This document shows positions 11,291 through 22,656 of a stretch of DNA of 64,000 nt, piece after piece. The notes under the pieces were generated by a model, which worked only from the letters and a program-made list of their open reading frames with translations, searched no databases and was not told where the DNA came from. Position numbers and translations under genes: made by a program. The DNA is from Orbilia blumenaviensis (Eukaryota; Ascomycota; Orbiliomycetes; Orbiliales; Orbiliaceae), in assembly GCA_036872755.1 (NCBI GenBank), contig JAVHNS010000001.1:2356001-2420000 (forward strand). Direction: 5' to 3'. How positions within the stretch are numbered: the stretch's first letter is position 1; each line of letters opens with the position of its first letter.

Positions 11291-14200
11291 ATGTCGATAT
11301 CCGTACCTAAAATTCGGGCGCGGATCCCAGGCGCAGATGCGCCAGACGACGTCGACAGGCTTCAGGACGACATTCGAGCTACCCAGAATGAAGCCGACGC
11401 AGCCGAAGGTAAGGCAGCTGCCCCTCCACCAGGTCTCGTCTAAGCCTCTCGGCCAGTCGATTCCCATGAATTCCAAGACTTTTTGCGATTTTATCCAGGC
11501 TTGACGGCGCAGGATGAGGCCAGGCCTGAATGCTCCACAGAGATGATATCGTATATACCTGCTTTTTTGGCTAAGGTTGCTTATTCTTCCTTTTTTTTCT
11601 CCGGTATAATTTTTGCTTTAGTTGCAGTAGAACCGCCTGTCATATCCACACGGTCCGGTTCGACAGTATCGCGTCCCACCCTCCAAACCGGTGATCTCTC
11701 ACGTCAAACAAGCGACTCCTTAAACTCACCTAGCTCGAACAGACTATCTCCTAGACCCCACGACAAACCCTTCAACGATATCGCTATCGACCCTTTATCG
11801 CAGCATATACTCAAGAGAACGGGGAGCCAGTTTACGTACCAGCAAAGATTACGACGTCAGGATACCAGCGATAGCACCCATGGATCTCTTGGCGAGGACT
11901 CAGCGAACTCCTTCAAGGGTAGCGGGACAGCCACGCCTCCTGTTCGGAAGATGGACTTGAACCTACCCTCTCTGCAAATGGGAAATAAGGATAAAAAGTA
12001 CGTACATACGTCCGTGCATAAGTGCATATTTTTATTTTTATTTTTTTTATACTATCGTCGTACAGCATCCCTTGATAAGCTAACATCAGTTTGCAGGAAG
12101 GGGGTTTCGTTCCTGAGCCGTTTCATTGGAGGCGGCAAACGAAAAGAACCTACCGTCAACGAAGAGGACGACAGCGAATCCGTTATCGAGCAGCGAACTG
12201 AAGGTCTCGACGCGGCCGTATTCTCCCAACCTATCGGGTTCACACCGAAATTCCCTCCTCCTCCGAAGTATATCCGTATACGTACGCACAACAAACATAC
12301 CAAAGACTTCAACCATGTTTTCCTAGCCCAGGAGCTATTCAAGAACCCGAATCCGATAAAGGACGCGAGGAATGTCAATGGCAATGAGAATGGGTCGGCA
12401 CAGTCGTTACCGTCAATACCTATGGCGAAACACAAGAGTGGTGCTATATGGTCCATGAAGTTTAGCAAGGATGGCAGATACCTTGCAGTTGCCGGGCAAG
12501 ATAAGATTGTGACTGTGTGGGAAGTTCTATGCTCTGAAGAAGATCGTAGGGATCATGAGGAAGAGGAGAATACACAAGGAATTGATGGGGGTAACAGTGG
12601 GGGCGTCCGTTTGAACGCCCCAGTCTTTCGTGCAGAGCCACTGCGAGAATATACAGGGCATACAGCGGATATCCTTGACCTTAGTTGGAGTAAGAATAAT
12701 TTCTTGCTGTCCTCGTCAATGGACAAGACAGTGCGGCTGTGGCACGTCACCAGGGCGGAATGCCTCTGCGCCTTCCAACATTCTGATTTTGTCACATCGA
12801 TCCTGTTTCATCCAAAAGATGATAGGTTCTTTCTTGCAGGGTCCTTAGATTCCAAATTACGATTGTGGAGTATCCCGGACAAGAGCGTGGCGTTCTCCGT
12901 GGAGCTGCCTGACCTGATTACTGCTGTAGCTTTTACGCCTGACGGAAAGCACGCCATTGCGGGTTGTCTGTCCGGACTTTGTATATTCTACGAAACCGAA
13001 GGGCTACGGTATCACACACAGGTTCATGTTCGTTCTTCACATGGAAGAAATGCGAGAGGTAGCAAGATCACAGGCATTGAGGCTCTCAACTACCCGCCAG
13101 ATGACCCAAATGGCGGAGAGATAAAACTTCTCATCACGAGCAACGATTCTCGTGTCCGAATGTATAACTTCCGCGACAAGAGTCTTGAAGTTAAATTTCG
13201 CGGAAATGAGAACACATGCAGCCAGATACATGCAACTTTCAGCGATGATATGAAATATATTATCTGCGGCAGTGAAGACCACAAAGTCTACATCTGGGAC
13301 GTTCACGCTGGGATTGGCGAGAAGAAGACCAAGATCCCGGTCGAGTATTTTGAAGCACATAACTCAATTGTCACATGTGCTTTAATTGCGCCTGCGAAAA
13401 CTCGTCAGTTACTCGGTCATTCCGGCGACCCGATCTATGACCTTTGCAATCCTCCTCCTGTCACATTGATCAGCCGCTCAGAATCGTTCACTTCATCAAT
13501 TAAAGCACCTGAAACCTCGGCGCAAAATGGTCGTGACCCCAATGCACACATATCTGAGAGAATAAAAGCCTCGAAGTCAAAACTAGCCGAGGAGTCCCCT
13601 GCATATGTTGCTCGGTCTCTCCACTTGGATGGAAATATCATCGTAACCGCTGACTATAATGGAAAGATCAAGGTTTTCAGACAAGACTGCGCATGCATCA
13701 AACGAAAGAACGAATCATGGGAGACAGGCTCGACGTTCTCAAAGAAGGTCCAGATCTTCGGTGGCGGAGGGAATAAACGAGTATCAGGGCAGTTTTCAAC
13801 CCACAATCCTCGAGATAGCATCCTATCATGGAGAAACAGCGTGCAGAGCCAGTATAGCTACGACTCAAGGGTTGGAAGGACCTCGATGCAAGGTGGTCGG
13901 GAATCTGCAGGTCGTGATTCAGCTACTACAAGAGCATCAACAGATGATAAGGATACCAGCGTGGTGTCTTCCAGGAATAGGAGTTTGTCACCGAAGAAAA
14001 GCATATCGACCATGTCAACCCAAAGCTACGGCACAGCCTCTTCGAACGTCGTACCCAAGATCGCTGTTTCAGAGGTCGTCTCCGGAAATGGGAATGGTCC
14101 TGTGGCGACAAGATCACGAGCTACATCGATTAACTCGGTTTCAAGCAGTAATCTGAATGCACGCGGGAAACCTCCGACAATAATGCTACCATCCAGCCCT

Positions 14201-14422
14201 TTAGCGAAAACGATCTCGAATGATCCCACAGATCTGCTGCTGCAGGAGAGTGGACAATCTTTGGCGTTCTATAATTTGGCGGCGGCGCCGAGTACCTCCG
14301 TGGGACACCTGATGGCAGATGGATCAGACCGCCGGCCGTCAATAATTAGTTCGGCGGATAATACGGACGACGGATTCAGCAGTGAAAGTGACAACGATGA
14401 ACCATTGAAGTGCAAGAGGTGA
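11291..14422 (+). CDS. WD40-repeat protein of the WDR44/Dgr2 type
   Basis: Relatives are yeast Dgr2/YMR102C-type proteins and animal WDR44, a Rab11-binding endosomal scaffold; the fungal role is less clear. The ATG at 11291 opens MSISVPKIRARIPGADAP. Exon 1 (11291-11408) can join at 11499 and read in frame into the main ORF. A 99-nt intron (11998-12096, GTACGT to GCAG) removes a low-complexity, in-frame insert and restores DKKKGVSFLSRFIGG. The product is about 980 aa. A disordered Ser/Thr-rich N-terminus leads into a conserved block (FPPPPKYIRIRTHNKHTKDF near residue 260). At least seven WD repeats follow between about residues 315 and 720, including HKSGAIWSMKFSKDGRYLA, GHTADILDLSWSKNNFLL and VRLWHV. 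The C-terminal 230 residues are Ser-rich and disordered. The 5' end is uncertain: an intron-like tract at 11576-11627 cannot be removed in frame, and a single intron 11409-11627 would also work. Confidence 0.82.
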
Positions 14423-15539
14423 GAAAGATGTTCTACCCTGGGATGCTGGGGGAAAGCTCGGGGATGGGCTAACTAGGAGAGGGGGATGTTAGATGTGGTG
14501 GAACATCTTTCAGGGCGAAGAAGTCGAATAGGCGGGGAGAAGCTAGACTTGTCTGTGCGAGGTAAGTTGTCTTCTGAGTATCTCCTCTTTCTGCTTCTTG
14601 CTATTGTCCAATAGCGTTGGAGCTTCAATAATTGCGTGATAACAGCTGCTAATTGCGTGATCGTGGTCATTTTCTTCGATATCAAACAAACAGTTGCAAT
14701 ACGCCATGCTAGAGTCATGACCTACATCCACTCGATGAGCCAATTCTGCAAGAAAATGTCCGGCCGTATCCCTTTCTTTGTTTTTGAAGCGACCCAACCG
14801 ATCCCAAAAAGCAACAGAAAAGCAAAAGCAATAAACCGATTTCCCAAATCCCGGTTGTGATTATGAATCAACAAAAGTTCTAGTTCTTTTAAGATTTTCG
14901 ACAGGAATTAATGAGGATGGCAGATGCATAATGATGCTGCAGGCTGAGTGTTTTGTTTTTTTCTCGTTTTTCTTTCCTTCTGCTGGGAATCTTGGCTTGC
15001 AGCTGGGGTTTTTTCTTTTTAACGTTAATAGATGCCCGAGACGTCACAAGCAGTTTCCTTGTTACCTTTTTTCTTTTTTATGCAGGTTCCATCTCCGGAG
15101 TCTCTTTCCTTTTTCTTTATTTTTCCTTTTTTATCGTCGGTGCGTATTAGCGACCTATGTTCGAAGATTTGGAGATACCTTTTGCTCTGCCGGTTTAACA
15201 TTATAATGTTGATACCATGCATGATCGTATATACCTCGTCCCCCTAACCCCCCACCGTTTTATGTGTGTATATTTTTCTTTATATGTCTTTCGAGCTTTC
15301 TTTTTACCTAACGAAGCACGTATGACCGGGTTCCATGAGAGGCGTTAGATTTTGGGTGGATTTCTTTCTTTCTTTTTTCTTCTTTCATGTTGGTTGCTTT
15401 TGCATGACCTTTTTCTTTTCACCATATCAAGGGAACGACCATCGAATTTTTAGTAAAATATAATACTCTATCATATCACATATATCATATACCGGGCCCG
15501 CCTGAGATTATTATTAATGATGGCTTATATTGCACACAC

Positions 15540-15571
<32 letters not shown>

Positions 15572-16187
15572 AGCTCTTTCCTTGGGTTTTTGTAAATACT
15601 ACGAGACTAGATTTGTGACTATGCATGAGGGGCGTTCGTTATACATGGGTGATATGCATATGTGTACCCCGTAATTTAGGACTTCACCATTATGCATTCC
15701 TGCATATTGACTTCATACACGTAGATTCCGAACATTAATAATACAATATACCTGACCGGCTTCGAGACCGGTCTACTAGTGCTTGGGCTGAACAGTTGGA
15801 TTCGTGAGCAAGGTTAAGCGGCAGTATCAGCCCGTGGGGATATTCTGTTTCTGTGGTTTGATTTTTGATTTGATTTGTTATTTCTCTTCAGCTCCGTATT
15901 TCCTCATCCTCAGCTTCAAATTCCCCCACTATTTTCATAACCTTTTTTTTTTTTTTTTGCTTCATCATTCCCCTAAGAACATTTTAATTGGATTTTTATA
16001 TTTTATAGTAAAGATTTCGCCGGTATCCGCAAATTCATAAACGCCCAGGTAGCAGCAAAAATGATAGATAAATATATGAAAAAGAAATAAAAAAGAAGAG
16101 ATAAAATTAAAATCCGAGAATTGAAGAATATGCCCCCAGTGTGAAAATAAGAAGAGAAGCGCCAACTAGTTGTGTTCCAGAGGCCAC
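14423..16187. other. Convergent intergenic region with poly(C) tract
   Basis: About 1.8 kb between the 3' ends of the WD-repeat gene and MKT1. It is rich in pyrimidine runs on the plus strand. It holds a CA run followed by 31 C (15541-15571) and a small hairpin GACCGG/CCGGTC near 15757. Open frames such as 14931-15206 are Phe-rich readings of the T-rich DNA. Confidence 0.6.
15541..15571 (+). repeat. Poly(C) tract of 31, preceded by a short CA run
   Basis: An uninterrupted run of 31 C follows directly on CACACACA. Homopolymer C of this length is rare compared with the poly(A/T) tracts elsewhere in the window. Confidence 0.88.
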
Positions 16188-18561
16188 CTACGACACAGGT
16201 CGTCTTGCTTTCAACCAGGCGTCCGCCTCTGCAAATTTCGAGGTGTCTGGTATCAAACTCTCAGTCCCAGCCTTGATACCCGACATGATCTGTGTCCCCG
16301 GTATCTATTAGTATGCCAATCTAAATAAAAACCAAGAAATGATAAGAGTGAAAAGACTCACAGCATCCCACAGCCTAAACGCCTTGCCAACATCCGCCAT
16401 AACATCCACACTCTGCACAAACATCTGTGGAATCAATTGTTCCTTCTGAATCCTCAATCGTGTTTCATAGCTAGTCGGATCCTCCGTGTTCGTCAACTCA
16501 TCCAAATAAGTCTTCACGGCAATCCCCAACCCTGCATTAGTATCCTCTACAAAAGGAATAGTCAGCCCGATTTGTTTCCAATCAGTCCTGTCGTTCCTAT
16601 CCGCGTCCCCGTTCATAAGTAGCGATGTCAGGACCATCTGCATCAGGTTCTCAAGATTCTTAGACATAAGCCTGATTATCGAATTGTATGTTAGGAGCGT
16701 TCTGCTGAGAGGTCCCGTGTAGCCGATGCTGTTATGTCTAAGTTTCCCAAGCGAGGCGACGCGGGAGATTAAGCTGCAATATCGCCTATCCGAGTCGCGG
16801 CCAGAATACTGGTTAAGTGTGTTCACATCCGCGCGCAGCATTTTGGCCTTCAGTAACTCGATACCAAGGTAGCAAGCCTCCTCGAGCTCGTCATTAGGGT
16901 CGAGGGTACCCAACGCTGTCGAAAGCACCTTACCCCATGGGGTAAGCAAGTGATCCTTATCAATGAACCCGCGCAACCCAAGAGTCCTCCAAAAGACATT
17001 CAGGGCCACCTCGTTCGTTGTCTTTAGAAGGTTATCGTGTACCTTCGGTGTAAGTGTCTTTGCAGCCAGATCCTTGTCAGTTAACCCGATAACAGAGAAT
17101 CCGAGTAGCGAGTTGCCAGGATGCACGGCCAACGCATTGGCAAAGACGCTTTCCTTGACGTTCCACGAGCTAGTAGATTCGTATAACCCCCCGCTGAGGT
17201 CCTTGTATATCACAGGCCGAGGGTTTGGCTTGTCGTACCAGTAGATGACTGAAATCTTTCTGCTATTCCACCAATGCTGAAGAGGCTGGGAAAGAAGTGC
17301 GAGAGATTGGGCGCGCACGGTTTGTAGGCCTTCGAGGAACACTCTATAGGATTCGTTTTCTCCAGCATCCAGAGGTGGGAGCTCGTGGAGCTCGCCGCTA
17401 ACAATCATGTCGAGGACAGAAGAGCCAATTACACCACGAGAGAGGTAAAAGTAAACCTCTTCCGGCAGCCGGTTGCCCATAAACTCGTGCATGTCGCCTG
17501 GGGCATCTTCGATATTCATAGGCTCGATGAAGCCCTCATCGGTAAGAATTGGCTGGTGCTTAATAGCCAGTCTCGCTCGTCGGTATTTGTCAAGATACCC
17601 GGAATCCTTGATCGCCGGAGATTCGCTGTACTGGTTTACTATACCAGTAGCGCTGCGGCATGTCTTAAGGAAGTCCAGGCAAGTCTTGAACAACGACGAG
17701 TTTTGTTTCTCGAGGATAGGTAAGGTTGGGCAGAAGTCGAATCCGGAGAGAATGCAGGCGTCGATGAATTGCTCATGGTTGAGCCCTCCGAGATCCTGCA
17801 TTATCGCCTTCTTATTGAGACATGAGAATGAACCACGTGAGAAACTGAATCCGGTGATGACTTTATCCACATCATAAAAGAACACCTCGGCGGGGCCAAA
17901 AATGGCGTCAATGAATTGCTTCGGGTGGCGCTCGAGGTATACTAGCTGCGCCCAAGCTGCGTACGGCGCGACCTGGAATTCGACATCGTTGTCGACCAGG
18001 ATCTGCCTAAGGAACCTATACACCTCCACGGGTTGGAGAGAGCCGGAGTCGCCAAACGCCTCGACGGCCTGGGTCGCGTGGCCGATATCGTAAAGCTGCC
18101 AGGCCACGCTACGGTTTTTGGCAGCTACTTCAGATGTTGAGGATGCTTTGTCGGTTCTAAGGAATTGGATACCACTGAAGACGAAGAATGGTTTGATACC
18201 GGCTTGGTGCCATTGTGAAAGGTCATCCTCGACCTTGCTTTTGAGGCTAAATGGGAAGCCGCCGAGGGCAGGAACAAGGGGTTCTTTCGTGCCAGGTCCA
18301 TCGATTATCTTTTTTAGATAGTTTCCAGCATCGATTCCGACGACTGCATCTTTGAGAACGGAAATTGGAAGATTTTGAAGACGATTGCTGGACCAGGCGT
18401 CGAAGTTTCGGACTTTTAAGGAGGGGGAGGGGAAGGGGGGGCAAGAGGTTAGCTATGCAATCATGAAGATATAGCTTTGGGAAGCTTCAATTGAAGGTTT
18501 GCTCACTTGATCCGCCTATTGAAAGGGGAGTCACGGTTCTGGGAGGTCCTGGGGTGGGCAT
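16188..18561 (-). CDS. MKT1: Post-transcriptional regulator Mkt1 (XPG-like domain)
   Basis: In yeast, Mkt1 works with Pbp1 on polysomes to regulate specific mRNAs. Exons are 18561-18507, 18412-16362 and 16304-16188, giving 740 aa, close to other filamentous fungi. The 55-nt exon 1 (MPTPGPPRTVTPLSIGG) joins through a split codon to IRNFDAWSSNRLQNLP. Intron 1 is 94 nt with GTGAGC and a CTAAC branch-like motif. Intron 2 is 57 nt (GTGAGT). The XPG-N-like part covers about residues 19-120, including VVGIDAGNYLKKII and KPFFVFSGIQF. The XPG-I-like part follows (VEFQVAPYAAWAQLVYLE), then DLGGLNHEQFIDACILSGFDF. Mkt1-specific N and C domains fill the rest. The C-terminus is IPGTQIMSGIKAGTESL and ends RRPVS. 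The XPG nuclease fold is thought to be non-catalytic in this family. It is divergent from the dioxygenase gene. Confidence 0.9.
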
Positions 18562-18830
18562 TTTGATGATGTTCGGTGGTAGAAAGAATGGAGAAGTGAG
18601 GTGTCGTGGAGGCGAAAGCTAACTTGCGAGTCGCCTGTGGTATATATTGGGTATTATAGGAAGCAACTGAAACAAGGAAAGGAGAAGTGGGAAAGAAAGA
18701 AGCAAGAATACGGTAAGCCTCCCGAATAACGAAGATAACGGAGGTTGTGAATTGGAAGCAAATGGGTGTTTAGAGGATGCCTTCGAGGAGAACGAAGGTT
18801 GGGTAGATATATAGTGGACACAGAGGTGGA

Positions 18831-18885
18831 GGTTGAATGTTGAAGGGTTGAAAGTTGAAGGTTGAAGGTTGAAGGGTTGAAGGTT
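18831..18885 (+). repeat. GTTGAAG minisatellite
   Basis: About seven imperfect tandem copies of a 7-8 nt unit (GTTGAAG or GTTGAAGG) lie 270-325 bp upstream of the MKT1 start codon, in its promoter or leader. Confidence 0.8.
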
Positions 18886-19886
18886 GGCTTGCCAGGAACA
18901 GGGAAGAACATCCCCACAGACGGGCAGACCGCCCAGCCTCAGCCTGGTCAAACTCGCCACGCCAGCTGTACCCGGACCCAACACACTAATTATAAACTAC
19001 AATGCCAATGCAATGTCAAACCGGCAACCACGAAGCTTCTATCTTTGGGGGAGCCATGTTTTGTCTCTACCGCTGCAGAGTAGCCTGACTAAGTAGCTAA
19101 GCTAAGCACTTATAAAACTTTGTTAGTAACCGGTGTACCGCATTGCATTGGCGCGCTGCATCTATGGTAGTTTGAGTTCTGCGCTGGGGGACACATGTTA
19201 AGCACAGTACTGGCTAAGCTAGCTTAGTTTAAGTAGCGGCGCACTATAAGCTTCCTAATTCACTGGGCACACAAATCGATATATACTAACTAGGATAAAT
19301 GGTTGGATGCCATACGCTCATATACAATTGAGGCCTATCTACACTATTCGTCGGAAAATCAGGGGTTGATAATCCGGAGACTCCCATAATAGGAGTACGA
19401 TTTGCATATATTTGATCCTGAACTTGCTCACTATTGCGGCGCTGGCCTGCTTGATTAACCGGGGTCTCTTCTTTTTATCTAAAATCTTGATGGATACGCA
19501 TCAATTATCAGTGTTATCTCCATAAGTAGTAAATGTTAGTTGACTATTGTAGTGGAAACATAGTTTATGGAACTTACGATTATCTTGAAGAGTCAGTCTT
19601 AATCTCGGATTCCCCTTGAAGCTATTGCTTTAAGACCACCCACTATTTGAACAATTACTATGATTACCTACCCGCTAAGTATAGGGTTCGCGATTTTTGA
19701 GAAGCTATATCGCGGATATAGCGCAAGCTAGTATAAACAAACTGCTGTTGACTGTATTATTCTTAATTCATATGACAAATTTATTATTATACTAGATCTA
19801 TACAACGTAACTATAACCACTTAATTAGGCGGCATATGCAAGTTCACCTTCATAGATATAACTAAGAAACAAAACATGTATGTAGT

Positions 19887-19896
19887 TACCTAGGTA
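19887..19896. repeat. TACCTAGGTA palindrome, copy 2
   Basis: An exact copy of the palindrome at 10271, in the AT-rich gap upstream of the dioxygenase gene. Confidence 0.6.
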
Positions 19897-20316
19897 TATA
19901 GGCATACGTTGTGAAAACTTACGTTAAAACGGATGTCTAATGGGCAATGGCGGGGCGGAACCGAGAATGTATGCGCATACCTATCGAGATCTAGCTATCT
20001 ATCTACCAGGATTAGAGATAGGCAAGAAGCGGTGCTCGAAATGGAAAGAGGTGACAGCCTCTAAGAGAGAAAAGACTTAAGACCTGCATCTATAAATATT
20101 TTTCAATAGATAGATAGGCCTGCTTACTCACTTACTTAGCGGCTGTCTAGATACGCGACCACCTACTTAGCATATCTAAGGATATCCAATAAACCTTCAA
20201 ATTCAACCTTACGAGTAAACCGGCAACTACCACACTCTAGTTCCTCAAATCTGTAGTCCAAGTCACAACATAATTGATCTAAAATCTAACCCAAATAAGA
20301 AAACAAAAACTCGACG

Positions 20317-21878
20317 ATGTCAACCACGGAATCAGAATCAACAGCAACCGCTGCCCAGGTCGATATCCCCGTCATCAATGTCTCGCGCATTGATACTGAC
20401 ACGGCGGACCGCCTGGTCGATGCGGCAGCAAGGTTCGGCTTTGTCTTTGTCGAGCTCGAGAGCACTGACATCGGTTACAACACTGTTCAACACATGTTCG
20501 AGCTGGTATGTATACATAGGGAATCATAGATTGATTTTGATGCCGTGCCTTTTTATCTTAGTGTGATCTTGCAAATATGTTTAAAAAATCTTAATTACTG
20601 ATAATTGAGATTGTGGTTTTATAGTCAAAGGAATTCTTCACCTCTCCGCGAGCTGAGAAGGAGAAGTGCGCGATATCCGAAAATGTAGGCGTCTAAACAT
20701 ATACCACTCAAAAAGATATATTTTCCTGAACCATAACTTTTCGGGTATAAAACATAGAACAAAGGATGGAGTTCTATGCTCTCAGAAACTTTGGACCCGG
20801 AGAACCAGACGGTGAGTCCTCCAAACCCTCAAGATTTCACATATCACTATATTTTCGAATACTAACATAGGCCCTCGTTCTACAGCGTGGGGACTTCAAA
20901 GAGTAAAACCCCAAGCCCGGTTTGCATGAAAACCAATTAGTCGCATAAGAAAGGGAAAAAATGGTTAATAAGAAATCTTCAGAGCCTTCAACTTCGGCGA
21001 ATTCAAAGACGGCCACGCACAGCAGCCTCTGCCGGATTCATTGACGAACGACGAACCAGCACTCAACGACTTCTTCACCTCCTGTCATAACCTATGCGTC
21101 CGCCTCCTCCAACTATTCGCCATGGGCCTCCAGATTGATGAAGATGCGGGTGGGAAAGATTGGTTCTCATCGAGGCATGATTTATCCGGTCCTTCGGGGA
21201 GTATACTACGGCTCTTACATGTTCGCATTTCCCCTTTTCTACTAAAACAATAATTTAAACTCTAAAGTCCAGTTTTATGTTGAGTTTATATATACTATGT
21301 ACTAACCAAAGCATACCCCGGCACTAATTAAACAGTACCCAATAATACCCGCCTCAGCAAACTACATCCCCGGCAAGGACATCAGAGCGGGCGCGCACTC
21401 AGACTACGGCAGCATAACCCTTCTATTCCAACGTCCCGGACAAGAAGGGTTAGAAATCCTATCAAAAGGTTGGCAACCTGTACCTGTTCACCCAGAGACG
21501 GTGGATACCTCCCGGCCGCCGCCTATACTGGTTAATATCGGTGATTTACTCTGTAGGTTTTCTCCTCATGATTGAAGAAATGGTATTAAAAATTTTACTG
21601 AATGAAAAATAGCATACTGGACCGGTGGATACCTTAAAAGCACAGTTCATAGGGTAGTAGTGCCACCGTCAGCAGGCCTTACAGGCGAGGATAGGTACTC
21701 AATGGCATTCTTCTGTCACCCTGTCGATACGGCGCTTTTGGTGCCGGTACCTAGTACATTTCTTCAAGAGCGGGGGAAGAAACGGGGTGCAATGGAGGCA
21801 GAGGCACAAGGGAAGGTCATTACTGCGGCAGAGCATTTGAAGGGGAGGTTGGCTGCGACTTACGGGTGGAAGAAGTAA
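20317..21878 (+). CDS. 2-oxoglutarate/Fe(II)-dependent dioxygenase, isopenicillin N synthase-like, 7 exons
   Basis: This oxidises an unknown small molecule using Fe(II), O2 and 2-oxoglutarate. Exons are 20317-20505, 20625-20684, 20758-20811, 20886-20902, 20983-21220, 21336-21552 and 21613-21878, for 346 aa. Exon 4 is only 17 nt; with the next exon it encodes RGDFKE before AFNFGEF. The N-terminal DIOX_N part starts VDIPVINVSRIDTD and contains ARFGFVFVE. The metal-binding triad is complete: H207 and D209 in GAHSDYGSITLLF, and H271 in STVHRVVVPP. The 2-oxoglutarate-binding RxS motif is R286-Y-S288 in EDRYSMAFF. All six introns are GT-AG, 60-119 nt. There are no clustered biosynthetic genes next to it, so the substrate cannot be read from context. 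A MITE-like inverted repeat starts about 50 bp after its stop codon. Confidence 0.9.
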
Positions 21879-21930
21879 CCTCTAAGGCTGGAATATGGGA
21901 AATCCGGGTTCTATTCTTCTATTATGGCGA

Positions 21931-22352
21931 CCAAAATGTGTCAAGACAATATATAATACCAGCCGTGCAAAATATATCTATTACAACTTAAGTGAGGCAT
22001 AAATGTGTTAATTTTCATAATTATGCTTAACCATTAGTTTGCCATTAGTTTGTTATTGGCCTGCCACCAACTTGCCTGCCTGTTTATCAGATGTTGGAAA
22101 TATTTTAGACAGTCAGATAGCCAGATAGTTAAGCGGCGAAAGATTCAGGCTACTTTCTTTTCTACTAATAAATATAACTGTAGTTAATAGGCCTCTGACT
22201 GGGCGGGCAGGCTGGCGGGTGGATGGTCGAGCATAATTATGCAAAATTAACACACTTATGCCTCGCTTAAGTTATACTATATAATTTTTGCGAAGTTGTA
22301 ATATATATTTCGCGCGGTTTCGTATTATATATCGTTCTGACACATTTTGATG
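21931..22352. mobile_element. MITE-like element with about 110-bp inverted terminal arms
   Basis: The left arm (about 21931-22040) and right arm (about 22226-22352) are inverted copies. The left reads CAAAATGTGTCAAGAC, then ATATATAATAC, TTACAACTT, AAGTGAGGCATAAATG, TGTTAATTTT and CATAATTATGCT. The complement of the right arm reads CAAAATGTGTCAGAAC, ATATATAATAC, TTACAACTT, AAGCGAGGCATAAGTG, TGTTAATTTT and GCATAATTATGCT. The right arm has an extra stretch of about 24 nt. The arms flank a centre of roughly 185 nt with further weak inverted similarity. No coding capacity is seen. A TA lies near both ends, but target-site duplication is not clear. The length and structure fit a miniature inverted-repeat element. 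It lies between two convergent genes. Confidence 0.68.
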
Positions 22353-22656
22353 GTAGACTTGTCCATACATGAATGTCCATGATTGTACAAAAGGAACTTA
22401 CACAGATAACAACTCTGCCGTCTACTTAATTACAAGTCCACCCACTTGCACAGCCCTATTCAAACATATACACATACACCATACTCAGCATCCTCATCGA
22501 TAAATTAATATCTACAGGTAGAAATTGATACACATGTAACTTTCTATAAAGTAACAAAGAAAAACACCGATATGACCTCCCAACTTTTATTCCTCTTCTC
22601 CTTGAGAAAAATATGAAATAAATAACCTCTGTACAGCTATCGGTTTCGTGAAATAT

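Larger units (their letters stand above)
18562..20316. other. Divergent promoter region between MKT1 and the dioxygenase gene
   Basis: About 1.75 kb without a supported gene. It includes a GTTGAAG minisatellite close to MKT1 and then strongly AT-rich DNA with many CTAGC/GCTAG palindromes. An exact TACCTAGGTA is at 19887-19896. Confidence 0.55.

Noticed and set aside
15755..15780. GACCGG/CCGGTC hairpin as a terminator
   Set aside because: The stem is only six bp, and eukaryotic polymerase II genes do not end at such hairpins. No other role can be supported.
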